Of a stretch of 64,000 bases of DNA, positions 33,574-42,721 are shown piece by piece. The stretch's first letter is position 1, and every line of letters begins with the position of its first letter. A model generated the notes under the pieces. The model saw nothing but the letters and a program-made list of their open reading frames with translations, had not been told where the DNA came from and made no database searches. The DNA lies in the NCBI GenBank assembly GCA_016715365.1, contig JADKAM010000005.1, positions 1-64,000 on the forward strand, written 5' to 3'. Origin of the DNA: Chitinophagaceae bacterium (lineage in GTDB: Bacteria; Bacteroidota; Bacteroidia; Chitinophagales; Chitinophagaceae). The translations under genes and the position numbers were made by a program.

Positions 33574-36507
33574 ATGAAACGTACAATATTATTGCTCACA
33601 TCTCTTCTTCTTTTTTTATTGGTGAGCTTGCCAAACCATCTACTTTTTGCCCAGAAAAACTTTGTACAGTATGTGGATCCGTTCATAGGTACCGGTGGCC
33701 ACGGACATACATACCCCGGTGCAACATTACCACATGGCATGGTACAGTTAAGCCCCGATACCCGCCTGGATGGCTGGGATGGCTGTGGAGGATATCACTA
33801 TTCCGACAGTTATATTTACGGCTTTACCCACACTCATCTAAGCGGCACTGGTGTTAGTGACTATGGCGATATTCTGTTAATGCCTATGAGCAGTAAACCA
33901 TCTCCTGATAATAAAGTGTACGGTTCTGCTTTTTCTCATGCCCATGAAAAAGCATCGGCAGGGTTTTATTCTGTAAAACTGGAGGATGAAAATATACTGG
34001 CAGAACTAACTGCTACAACCAGGGTAGGTTTTCACAAGTATAGTTTTGCCGGTTCTCAAAACAACAATATCATTATTGATCTGAAACATCGTGACGAAGT
34101 AATTGAATCTTCCTTAAAAATAATTAACCTGCACACCATTGCCGGCCTCAGGCGCAGCAAGGCATGGGCCAATAATCAGTATGTTTATTTTGTAATTGAA
34201 TTTTCCAAACCATTCAGTAAAACCGGCTTCTGGAAAAATGATACGCTCTTATCTTCCGGCACAGCCGAATTAAATAATTCAAAAAATATAAAAGCATTTT
34301 TTCAGTTTGATGAAACTGAAGTGATGGCTAAAGTAGCTTTATCTGCAGTAAGCATTGAAGGCGCACAAAATAATCTTGCCAAAGAATTACCCGGCTGGGA
34401 TTTTGTAAAAACAAAAACAGCTGCTGAAAAAATATGGAACGATGAACTGGGCAGGATTGAAGTGACCAGCAATGACACCAAACAGCTGCGTACTTTTTAT
34501 ACGGCATTGTATCATACCGCTATTGTACCCAATATTAACCAGGATGTTGACGGACAGTACCGTGGCAGGGATAACCAGGTACATACAGCAACCGGCTTTA
34601 CCAACTATTCTGTTTTTTCTTTGTGGGATACTTATCGTGGAGCACATCCCTTGTACACCATCATTGATAAAAAACGTACGCTGGATTATATCAAAACTTT
34701 TTTAACGCAGTACCAGCAGGGAGGCCGTTTGCCGGTTTGGGAGCTGAGTGGTTGCGAAACGGATTGTATGATCGGCTATCACAGCGTGCCGGTAATGGTA
34801 GATGCATACATGAAAGGCATCAACCAGTTTGATACCCGGCTTGCATTGGAAGCCATGAAAAAAAGTGCTACCTGGAATCACCTGGGTCTACCTGCATTAA
34901 TGGACCACGGATTTTTAGAGATAGATGATGAACATGAAAACGTAAGTAAAACACTGGAGTATGCTTACGACGACTGGTGCATTGCACAGTTTGCAAAAAA
35001 GCTGGGCAATGCAGCCGATTATGACATTTACATAAAGCGGGCACAGAGCTATAAAAATATACTTGACCTGCAAACCGGTTTTATGCGGCCTCGTAAAAAC
35101 GGTAACTGGCTTACACCATTCGATCCACGTGAAGTGAATAATAATTTTACAGAAGCCAACAGCTGGCAGTATTCATTTTACACACCGCAGGATATAAGCG
35201 GTTACCAGGAAATGATGGGTGGCAGAAAAAAAATGGAAGATAAACTGGATCAGCTGTTTGCCGAAAATTCTAAAACTACCGGCAGAGACCAGAGTGATAT
35301 TACGGGACTGATCGGCCAGTATGCTCATGGAAACGAGCCCAGCCATCATATAGCATACCTGTACAATTTTACCGGCGCTGCCCATAAAACCCAGGCCATG
35401 ATACACCGCATTATGAAAGATATGTATCATGATACTCCGGACGGTCTGGAAGGTAATGAAGACTGCGGACAGATGAGTGCCTGGTATGTGTTGAGTGCTT
35501 TGGGTTTTTACCCGGTTACACCGGGAACTACAGACTATATTATCGGTACGCCTCTATTTTCATCTGCAACCATTAACCTGGAGAATGGCAAAACATTTAC
35601 TGTAAAAGCCAATGGAGTGAGCAAGGAAAATTTTTATATCCAGACGGCAAAGCTGAATGATGTGCTGCATATCAGATCATCCCTTTCGCATTTTGATATT
35701 GAAAAGGGCGGTAACCTGCAGTTTACTATGGGAGCCACACCATCATCTTTTGGTGTAACCGATTTTCCTTCAACTGCCATTTCAGACAATAAAATTATTT
35801 TAAACCCTGTAATTGACGGCGGCGCTATTTCTTTTAAAGATACCAAGACCGTAAAAATCAGTTCGGCACAAAAAGGCGTGGGATATTATTATACTATGGA
35901 TGGCAGTATACCAACAAAAGCTTCAAAAAAATACAGCGCTCCCATTAAAGTAAACAAGTCGGTAACTATAAAAGCCATTGCTATCAATGCAACAGGCGAA
36001 ACCAGTTATGTGACAACAGCCACCTACAAAAGATCTTTGCATAACTGGACCATTAAACTGAACACGGCTTATGAACAACAGTATGATGGTGGTGGTGCCG
36101 GCGGTTTGATTGATGATATACATGGCGAGGCAGACTGGCGTAAAGGCAACTGGCAGGGTTACCAAAAAACAGATATGGATGTGGTGATCGATCTGCAGAA
36201 ACCAACAGCTGTTTCTGGTGTAACCGTCGGATTGCTGCAGGATACCAGGTCGTGGATCATTATGCCCAGGCAGGTCATTGTTGAAGTATCGGAAGATAAT
36301 AAAGTTTTTAAACAGGTGTATGTTGGCGAAAACTTTTTACCCATTGAAGATATGAAGTCACAGGTAAAAAATGTAGAAGCAAAGTTTAGTTCTGTTACTG
36401 CAAGATATGTTCGTGTGAAGGCCCTGCAATATGGTAAGATGCCTGCATGGCATGAAGGGGCAGGGGGCGATACCCATATTTTTGTGGATGAGATCATGGT
36501 TAAATAA
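33574..36507 (+). CDS. GH92 alpha-mannosidase with C-terminal binding domains
   Basis: A 977-residue exported glycoside hydrolase of family 92, calcium-dependent inverting exo-alpha-mannosidases that trim N-glycan or yeast mannan. The start at 33574 gives a clean signal peptide (FLLVSLPNHLLFAQ). The N-terminal domain opens YVDPFIGTGGHGHTYPGA near residue 30 with PHGMVQLSPDTR; the catalytic (alpha/alpha)6 domain has WELSGCETDC near 390, the general-acid motif HGNEPSHH near 585-592 and GNEDCGQMSAW near 626. Residues about 755-815 resemble the chitobiase C-terminal domain (YYTMDGSIPTKA) and 830-975 an F5/8-type C carbohydrate-binding domain (VSGVTVGLLQDTRSW). No SusC/SusD pair lies close by. An alternative start is 33556. 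Confidence 0.93.
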   Translation: MKRTILLLTSLLLFLLVSLPNHLLFAQKNFVQYVDPFIGTGGHGHTYPGATLPHGMVQLSPDTRLDGWDGCGGYHYSDSYIYGFTHTHLSGTGVSDYGDILLMPMSSKPSPDNKVYGSAFSHAHEKASAGFYSVKLEDENILAELTATTRVGFHKYSFAGSQNNNIIIDLKHRDEVIESSLKIINLHTIAGLRRSKAWANNQYVYFVIEFSKPFSKTGFWKNDTLLSSGTAELNNSKNIKAFFQFDETEVMAKVALSAVSIEGAQNNLAKELPGWDFVKTKTAAEKIWNDELGRIEVTSNDTKQLRTFYTALYHTAIVPNINQDVDGQYRGRDNQVHTATGFTNYSVFSLWDTYRGAHPLYTIIDKKRTLDYIKTFLTQYQQGGRLPVWELSGCETDCMIGYHSVPVMVDAYMKGINQFDTRLALEAMKKSATWNHLGLPALMDHGFLEIDDEHENVSKTLEYAYDDWCIAQFAKKLGNAADYDIYIKRAQSYKNILDLQTGFMRPRKNGNWLTPFDPREVNNNFTEANSWQYSFYTPQDISGYQEMMGGRKKMEDKLDQLFAENSKTTGRDQSDITGLIGQYAHGNEPSHHIAYLYNFTGAAHKTQAMIHRIMKDMYHDTPDGLEGNEDCGQMSAWYVLSALGFYPVTPGTTDYIIGTPLFSSATINLENGKTFTVKANGVSKENFYIQTAKLNDVLHIRSSLSHFDIEKGGNLQFTMGATPSSFGVTDFPSTAISDNKIILNPVIDGGAISFKDTKTVKISSAQKGVGYYYTMDGSIPTKASKKYSAPIKVNKSVTIKAIAINATGETSYVTTATYKRSLHNWTIKLNTAYEQQYDGGGAGGLIDDIHGEADWRKGNWQGYQKTDMDVVIDLQKPTAVSGVTVGLLQDTRSWIIMPRQVIVEVSEDNKVFKQVYVGENFLPIEDMKSQVKNVEAKFSSVTARYVRVKALQYGKMPAWHEGAGGDTHIFVDEIMVK

Positions 36508-36573
36508 CAGCCGTGCAGCGTCAAAACAAAACCTGCCGTACAATTATTAGCACTTTAGCTGATTGTTCTTTAA

Positions 36574-37629
36574 TTGAAACAATTGCTATATCTTTCTTTA
36601 CCAAAACCTGACCAATTGCAAAAGATAATCCTGCTTTTCAGTTTCTGTTTTTTTTCCGCTGCTGCATTTGCACAAATGCCAACGGCAGACTCATCCGCCC
36701 AAACAAAACCCGATACCGTTAAGCTGGGTATTTATGTAACCAGTATACATGATATAGATTTTAAGCAGAAAGAATACAATATCAATTTCTGGATATGGCT
36801 AAAATATAAAAAGCGTGAATTTGATTTTGTACGTAACCTGGAAATTCCGAATGCCAAAACATTTACTACAGCTTATACCACCATTGACAGTTCGGGTGAA
36901 ATGGTTTACCTGCAGATGAAAATGCAATGTACCATGAAGGATTCGTGGAAGATTGATAATTTTCCTTTTGACAGGCAAACCCTGCGTTTATCATTTGAAA
37001 ATTCACAGTTCGACTCAACCAAACTGATCTTTGTTGCAGATACCATAGGCGCCAATTACGATATAAGAAATGATAGAAGTGGCAAGCTGAATAACAACCG
37101 TGTAATGAATGGCTGGTTGATTGATGTTTTTGAAATGAGTTCAAAAGGCAGGGTGTATAAAACAGCGTTTGGTGATGAAACAATGAATGCAGATCCTCAG
37201 GTGACTTACAGTGCACTGCGTATTAAAATTGGCATTAGCCGTGAAGCATCTGGTTTGTTCTGGAAGATGTTCCTGGGTATGTATATTGCTTTTATGATCG
37301 CTTTTATTTGTTTTTTTATACACTCAGATGGTATGGACTCAAGATTTGGTTTAAGTGTTGGTTCCATCTTTGCCGTTATTGGAAATAAATATATCATTGA
37401 TTCTTCATTACCCGAATCAACTTCTTTTACCCTGGTAGATACTTTACATGGCCTTACACTTACTGCCATATTTTTTGTGATATCGGCTACAGCCTACTCA
37501 CTAAAACTGGTAAAACAACAAAAAATGGCGAAGGCCAGAAAATTTGATATGATCATGGCTGCCGTACTTTTTGTAATTTATGCAAGCATGAATACCTGGT
37601 TCATTTATGCCGCAAGTAAAAGCGGCTAA
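36574..37629 (+). CDS. Pentameric ligand-gated ion channel homologue (GLIC/ELIC type)
   Basis: A 351-residue protein with signal peptide (about 1-33, ending AFAQ), an all-beta extracellular domain (about 45-222) and four membrane helices: M1 about 228-250, M2 about 255-275, M3 about 288-310, M4 about 325-347. The beta6-beta7 loop has WKIDNFPFDRQTLRLSFEN (128-143), the Cys-loop-equivalent motif FPFDxQ. WLIDVFEM (181-188) matches the late beta strand before M1, and the M2-M3 turn IIDSSLPESTSFTLVD matches the NxLPxT pattern of GLIC. M1 lacks the usual central proline. Translation starts at TTG 36574, directly after an in-frame stop; there is no ATG before the signal peptide. The ligand is unknown. 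Confidence 0.85.
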   Translation: MKQLLYLSLPKPDQLQKIILLFSFCFFSAAAFAQMPTADSSAQTKPDTVKLGIYVTSIHDIDFKQKEYNINFWIWLKYKKREFDFVRNLEIPNAKTFTTAYTTIDSSGEMVYLQMKMQCTMKDSWKIDNFPFDRQTLRLSFENSQFDSTKLIFVADTIGANYDIRNDRSGKLNNNRVMNGWLIDVFEMSSKGRVYKTAFGDETMNADPQVTYSALRIKIGISREASGLFWKMFLGMYIAFMIAFICFFIHSDGMDSRFGLSVGSIFAVIGNKYIIDSSLPESTSFTLVDTLHGLTLTAIFFVISATAYSLKLVKQQKMAKARKFDMIMAAVLFVIYASMNTWFIYAASKSG

Positions 37630-37651
37630 ACTGTTATGATCTCTTTCCCTG

Positions 37652-38728
37652 CTATTGCAGGTCAATCAGCACTTTAGCATTTTTTTGTTCGGAAGAAGAA
37701 ATAAATACCTCGTATCTTTTTTTACCGGCGGTGATGACCATCAGTGAAGTATTGGGTGGTATCCTGCCCAGGTTATCGGCCACCATCACCAGTTCGTGAT
37801 GTGGATTTGCCTTATCTACTTTTAGTTTTAGGGTAACCGGTTTGGTAGAAATTCCTGCATGGCTTACCACCAGTTCGTTATTGTGATAAATGCTTACCGT
37901 ATCACCATCAATTTCGCCGTTATCATACAGCTCAATCGTTAATTCGGTTTCTTCGGTGGTAATTTGTTTTATGATGGGGTTGGCCCTGGCTTTAATAACA
38001 TTGGGCACCGGTGTTACAAAAATTTGCTGAATAGGGGCGGTAGTTTCTGTTGTGGTTACCGGTATGGGTTGTGAGCAAAGATTTATTTCAATATCATCCA
38101 GCGCAAAATCATTTCCGCAGCCACCGGGTGTAAGGTCTTTCATTTGCAGTGATATGACATCGGTGTTGGCAACCATTACAAATTCGCCTGTATAATTTTG
38201 CCAGGTGGGAACATCAGTTTGTTTAATTTCTCCGGTTTTAAAACTGCTGATTATTTTATCGTTTGCATGTACAGTGATTTCAATTACAGGTGGTGTGGGT
38301 ACACAGCCGCTGGCATATTTGCAGATATTCGCAAACCAGGCCGAGACACGGTATTGTGCGCCGGGTGTAAGGCCGGTAACTGTGAGTGCAAAAAAATCGC
38401 CGGGCTTTTCAGCTGCATTTACGATCATCATTTTTCCGTTTACATCGCCGGGTGTATGGTCTTCGGGTAAACTGTGCCATTTGCCTGCAAAGCAATTGTT
38501 GGTAGCTGTGGTAAAACTGTAGAAGCCATCGTTGGGGCAGGAGCCGGTTGTTTTATTGTAATTTTTTAAATTGTACAGTGTGGGGGCGCCGTCTTTTGCA
38601 AGGGTGCCGAAGTTGAGGGTAAACACGGGGTCTTTATAAATACAATTGTTGTTTTGTGCCAGCAGGGGATTGCTTACCAGTAATTGTGAAAATAAAATGG
38701 CAGTATAAAAGCTATTGGTAAATTTCAT
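37652..38728 (-). CDS. Secreted protein, carbohydrate-binding-like domain plus unnamed C-terminal domain
   Basis: A 358-residue protein with signal peptide (about 1-25, LLAQ). Residues about 26-215 form a jelly-roll type domain with conserved Cys and Gly (GTLAKDGAPTLYNLK, VTGLTPGAQYRVSAWFANIC, NDFALDDIEINLC), as in CBM4/9-like or gliding-associated N-terminal modules. The last 105 residues repeat the unnamed domain seen in 10935-11978: YDNGEIDGDTVSIYHN, NLGRIPPNTSLMVITAG and KKRYEVF. The start at 38728 (ATG) gives the signal peptide; a longer frame begins at 38746. Convergent with the channel gene, 22 nt apart. Confidence 0.82.
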   Translation of the reverse strand: MKFTNSFYTAILFSQLLVSNPLLAQNNNCIYKDPVFTLNFGTLAKDGAPTLYNLKNYNKTTGSCPNDGFYSFTTATNNCFAGKWHSLPEDHTPGDVNGKMMIVNAAEKPGDFFALTVTGLTPGAQYRVSAWFANICKYASGCVPTPPVIEITVHANDKIISSFKTGEIKQTDVPTWQNYTGEFVMVANTDVISLQMKDLTPGGCGNDFALDDIEINLCSQPIPVTTTETTAPIQQIFVTPVPNVIKARANPIIKQITTEETELTIELYDNGEIDGDTVSIYHNNELVVSHAGISTKPVTLKLKVDKANPHHELVMVADNLGRIPPNTSLMVITAGKKRYEVFISSSEQKNAKVLIDLQ

Positions 38729-38789
38729 AAAACTTTGATGAGACATTAAAGATAGTAAGGGGAGGATGAAATAAAAATTCAGTAATAAA

Positions 38790-38813
38790 AAGCCCCGGAA
38801 TTTTCCGGGGCTT
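38790..38813 (-). terminator. Rho-independent terminator of the amino acid permease gene
   Basis: AAGCCCCGGAA (38790-38800) and its reverse complement (38803-38813) form an 11-bp stem with a 2-nt loop, and on the minus strand TTTTATTACT follows. Confidence 0.88.
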
Positions 38814-38836
38814 ATATTATTTAGAAAATCAAGTAA

Positions 38837-40342
38837 TTAAACTTTATCGGGGTGCCGTAGTTTACTGTGATTTTTACTGTACAAAAAGTAAACTACCAGG
38901 CCAATACCCATCCAGATGAATGCTACTTTTAAAGTTTGTGCATCCAGGCCAATGATCATGGCTGTACAAATAAGTACACCCAGGGCAGAAACTACCGGGT
39001 AAATAGGTGCTTTAAACGGACGTTTGATATTAGGTTCTTTAACCCGTAATATCCAGACACCGGCACTTACCAATACAAAGGCAAACAGCGTACCAAAGGA
39101 TGTAAGGTCACCTGCAACATTGCCGGGCACGAATGCAGCAAATAATCCTACAAAAATAAATAATATCCAGTTGGCCTTATAGGGGGTTCTGTATTTTGGA
39201 TGCAGTTGACCAAATGCCTTAGGTATCAATCCATCATTGCTCATGGTATAAAAAATACGGCTTTGTCCCATTAACATAACCAAAATTACTGAAGAGAATC
39301 CTGCAAGTATGGCTACTGTAACTGCTGTAGCCAGCCATCCATAACCCGTCATGTAAGTGGAGATTGCATATGCAACAGAAGCTTCACGGCCTTTTTCGGG
39401 GTCAACAAAATCTTTCCAGTTGGCAACGCCGGTTAACACATGGCCGAAAAGGATATACAGCACAGTACAAATTGCCAGAGAACCCAAAATGCCAATGGGC
39501 ATATCTCTTTTTGGATTTTTTGCTTCCTGTGCGGCTGTACTTACTGCATCAAAACCAATGAATGCAAAAAATACAATGGCAGCACCACCCAGTACTCCGC
39601 CCCAGCCATGTTTGTTCCATCCGCTGTAATCGGCAATAACTTTACCGGCACTGTCGGTAACCGGTGGAGTGTTTTCAGGGATTAGGTAAGGTGTATGATT
39701 GGCACTGTCTATAAACTGCCAGCCAATGAATATGAATAATATAACAATAGCTACTTTAACAAACACAATAATCATATTAACCATGGCTGATTCCTGTGAA
39801 CCCTTTATGAGTAAAAGTGTAAGGAGCAACAGAATAATTAATGCAGGAGCATTCATTATGCCGGAATGATGAATACCTGCGGAATCTGTAAAACTCTCAA
39901 ACGGCGAATGGCACCATTCATACGGTATTCGGCCACCAAAGAGTTTATTCAGGTATTCGCTCCATGCAATAGAAACCGTGGCGGCACCCAATGCATATTC
40001 CATAATGAGGGCCCAGCCAATAATCCATGCTACCAGTTCACCCATGGTTGTATAACTGTAAGCATAGGCACTGCCGGCAATTGGTATCATGGATGCAAAT
40101 TCTGCATAACATAAACCTGCAAAAACACAGCCAACAGCGGCTATCACAAAAGATAAAGTAACACCAGATCCGGCTGCCTGTCCTGCTGCCGCAGCGGTTC
40201 TTACAAAAAGCCCGGCGCCAATAATAGCGCCAATGCCAAGTGCAATCAGGTTGGCTGCACCTAAGGTTCGTTTAAGTCCGTTTTCTCCGCCTTCTGCCTG
40301 TGCAAGCATCTGGCCTATTGGTTTCTTTACAAATAAACTCAT
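38837..40342 (-). CDS. APC-superfamily amino acid permease (cationic-type)
   Basis: A 501-residue inner-membrane permease with twelve or more helices. The first helix region LIALGIGAIIGAGLFVRTA near residues 26-44 is the APC substrate-binding signature, GSAYAYSYTTMGELVAWIIG near 87-106 follows, and FFAFIGFDAVSTAAQEAKNP near 250-270 is typical of cationic amino acid/LAT-like transporters (CAT, YfnA type). It probably imports amino acids with protons; the specificity is not visible. The ATG at 40342 is chosen over the start at 40387, which would add residues unlike the family. Confidence 0.92.
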   Translation of the reverse strand: MSLFVKKPIGQMLAQAEGGENGLKRTLGAANLIALGIGAIIGAGLFVRTAAAAGQAAGSGVTLSFVIAAVGCVFAGLCYAEFASMIPIAGSAYAYSYTTMGELVAWIIGWALIMEYALGAATVSIAWSEYLNKLFGGRIPYEWCHSPFESFTDSAGIHHSGIMNAPALIILLLLTLLLIKGSQESAMVNMIIVFVKVAIVILFIFIGWQFIDSANHTPYLIPENTPPVTDSAGKVIADYSGWNKHGWGGVLGGAAIVFFAFIGFDAVSTAAQEAKNPKRDMPIGILGSLAICTVLYILFGHVLTGVANWKDFVDPEKGREASVAYAISTYMTGYGWLATAVTVAILAGFSSVILVMLMGQSRIFYTMSNDGLIPKAFGQLHPKYRTPYKANWILFIFVGLFAAFVPGNVAGDLTSFGTLFAFVLVSAGVWILRVKEPNIKRPFKAPIYPVVSALGVLICTAMIIGLDAQTLKVAFIWMGIGLVVYFLYSKNHSKLRHPDKV

Positions 40343-40479
40343 GTTAGTTTGGTTTTTGTTTAATTTAATAAACTGAAAAATAAGCAATAAATTCTTAAAT
40401 AAACAACCACTAATACTTTTTGTTGGTCACTTGCCGATAACAGCTTTTTAATATTATATTGCAGTATTAATTGATTATT

Positions 40480-41745
40480 ATGGAAATAGCCCATCAACCA
40501 ACAAAAAAAAGCAGGCTTACATTATACATACTGATTGCCATGATACTGGGTATTGTGGCAGGTTATATAGTACATGAAAATTACGAGGCAGCTACCATCA
40601 AAACATTTTCTGATAATGCCAAGCTGCTTACGACCATCTTTTTGCGCATGGTTCAAATGATCATTGCACCTATTGTTTTTGCTACACTGGTGGTGGGCAT
40701 TGCCAAGCTGGGTGATATGAAAACTGTGGGCCGTGTTGGCGGTAAAGCTATGCTTTGGTTTATAACAGCATCTTTAATTTCATTGGGACTTGGATTAATA
40801 CTGGTTAATATTTTTAAACCGGGGGTAGGGGTGGATATAACCAATACTGATATGGCAGCGGTGAACGACCTGCTTGAAAAATCGAAAGGTTTTTCTTTAC
40901 AGAAATTTGTTGAGCATGTGGTACCACGCAGTGTGGTTGAAGCGATGGCAACCAATGAGATTTTACAACTGGTTGTGTTTTCTGTTTTTTTTGGTGTTGC
41001 ATTAACTGCAATAGGGAAAAAAGGAGAGCCTATTGTTAACGCGTTGGATTCTTTGGCACACGTGGTACTTAAAATGGTTACTTATGTAATGTACCTGGCG
41101 CCCCTGGGTGTGTTTGGTGCTATGGCAGCTGCCATAGCGAAAAACGGTTTGGGTATACTGGTAACATTTGGATATTATGTGGGCGAATTTTACCTGGGGC
41201 TTGCAATACTCTGGTTACTTTTATTATTTGTCGGGTACCTGTTTTTAAAACACAGACTACGTGTTTTGCTGCGCAGAATTGCAGCGCCCATGTCAATTGC
41301 ATTCAGCACGGCCAGCAGCGAAGCCGTTTACCCGAAACTGGTAGAAGAGATGGAACGCTTTGGCTGCAACAATAAAATTGTAAGTTTTGTTTTGCCGCTT
41401 GGCTATTCTTTTAATTTAGATGGAAGTATGATGTACATGACTTTTGCCAGCATGTTTATTGCGCAGGCATTTAACATTACCTCTATAACCGGCGATGTGA
41501 GCCAGCAGATCATTATGCTGCTGGTGTTTTTAGTTACCAGTAAAGGTATTGCCGGTGTGCCCCGGGCATCGCTGGTGGTGGTGCTGGCAACCGGAGCTAT
41601 GTTTGGTTTGCCACCCGAAGGCGTAGGTTTAATATTAGCTATTGATGTGTTTTGCGATATGGGTCGTACCATGACCAATGTTTTAGGAAACGCTTTGGCA
41701 ACAGCAGCAGTAAGCAAATGGGAGGGCCAGCTGGAAAACCCATAA
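40480..41745 (+). CDS. Dicarboxylate/amino acid:cation symporter (GltP family)
   Basis: A 421-residue sodium- or proton-coupled carrier of the DAACS family, taking up glutamate, aspartate or C4-dicarboxylates. Visible: FLRMVQMIIAPIVFATLVVG near residues 50-70; the serine-rich hairpin loop AFSTASSEAVYPKLVEEM near 269-286; SFNLDGSMMYMTFASMFIAQ near 308-327 and DRTMTNVLGN-like end GRTMTNVLGNALATAAVSKW near 393-412. Its elevator fold needs three subunits. The ATG at 40480 is preferred to TTG 40471. Confidence 0.93.
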   Translation: MEIAHQPTKKSRLTLYILIAMILGIVAGYIVHENYEAATIKTFSDNAKLLTTIFLRMVQMIIAPIVFATLVVGIAKLGDMKTVGRVGGKAMLWFITASLISLGLGLILVNIFKPGVGVDITNTDMAAVNDLLEKSKGFSLQKFVEHVVPRSVVEAMATNEILQLVVFSVFFGVALTAIGKKGEPIVNALDSLAHVVLKMVTYVMYLAPLGVFGAMAAAIAKNGLGILVTFGYYVGEFYLGLAILWLLLLFVGYLFLKHRLRVLLRRIAAPMSIAFSTASSEAVYPKLVEEMERFGCNNKIVSFVLPLGYSFNLDGSMMYMTFASMFIAQAFNITSITGDVSQQIIMLLVFLVTSKGIAGVPRASLVVVLATGAMFGLPPEGVGLILAIDVFCDMGRTMTNVLGNALATAAVSKWEGQLENP

Positions 41746-41770
41746 AAATTATCTGATACCAACCATTATT

Positions 41771-42721
41771 ATGAAACAAGTAGTTTTTTTTATTTTTTTA
41801 TTGCTGACTATTTCTCATTTACAGGCACAGGATTCAATTGCTGTAAACTTAGTGAATCAATACAAAAAGCATTTAAAGAGTAAGCCTGTACGGATAAATA
41901 ATATAGACTACACTACTGATAAAACAGGACATGTTACGATCAGGAAGCCCTTGTCAGATTCTATCACCATCACATCGCCGGGATATGATGAAGAAACCAT
42001 TGCCTTTGCTGAAACAGATACACAGAAGCAGGTTGTAGTAAACAAGCATTTTTCCTGGACCGACCTGTTGACCCCGATGTTTTATATTTTATATGGAGGG
42101 ATATGGTTATTGATATTGATAATTTTTGCTGAAACGGGGTTGTTTATTGGTTTTTTTTTTCCGGGCGATTCCTTGTTATTTGTAGCAGGTATCCTTAGTA
42201 CTTCTTTGGTTGATTCCATCTCTTTAAATACAGGCAATGATTTTTTTAACCTGATGATCATTACCGCCCTGTGCAGCATAGCTGGTATACTGGGTAATAC
42301 AGTAGGTTATATCACCGGGCGTAAAGTTGGTCCGGCCATGTTTAACTGGCGTGACCGCTGGTTGTTCAAGAAAAGATATTTATACCAGGCACAAGCTTTT
42401 TATGATAAGCATGGTGGTGGAGCCATTGTGTTTGCCAGGTTTTTACCATTGGTACGCACTTTTGCACCCATCGTTGCCGGTATTGTGGGTATGGATAAAA
42501 AGAAGTTTGGTTTTTATAATATTATAGGTTGTATTGCCTGGGTTACTTCCATGTTATTCATTGGCCATTATTTAAATGCATTTACAAAAAAGCAGTTTGG
42601 GATTGACCTGGAAGAACACCTGGAGGTAATTGTTATAGCCATTGTTTTGGTAACTACAGCCCCGGTATTGTTTAAAATGTTTTTTGGTAAAAAGAAAAAA
42701 GCTGATGAGCACATCCTCTGA
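41771..42721 (+). CDS. DedA (VTT) membrane protein with exported N-terminal domain
   Basis: A 316-residue protein of unusual layout. A signal peptide (1-19, SHLQAQ) precedes about 75 residues that resemble a carboxypeptidase-regulatory-like beta sandwich (IDYTTDKTGHVTIRKPLSDS, SITITSPGYDEETIAF). The rest (about 100-310) is a DedA/VTT domain: AETGLFIGFFFPGDSLLFVAG near 118-138, GNTVGYITGRKVG near 174-186, and the signature FARFLPLVRTFAPIVAGIVGM near 218-238. DedA proteins are linked to envelope integrity and lipid flipping. The start of the next gene overlaps this one by 17 nt. Confidence 0.86.
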   Translation: MKQVVFFIFLLLTISHLQAQDSIAVNLVNQYKKHLKSKPVRINNIDYTTDKTGHVTIRKPLSDSITITSPGYDEETIAFAETDTQKQVVVNKHFSWTDLLTPMFYILYGGIWLLILIIFAETGLFIGFFFPGDSLLFVAGILSTSLVDSISLNTGNDFFNLMIITALCSIAGILGNTVGYITGRKVGPAMFNWRDRWLFKKRYLYQAQAFYDKHGGGAIVFARFLPLVRTFAPIVAGIVGMDKKKFGFYNIIGCIAWVTSMLFIGHYLNAFTKKQFGIDLEEHLEVIVIAIVLVTTAPVLFKMFFGKKKKADEHIL

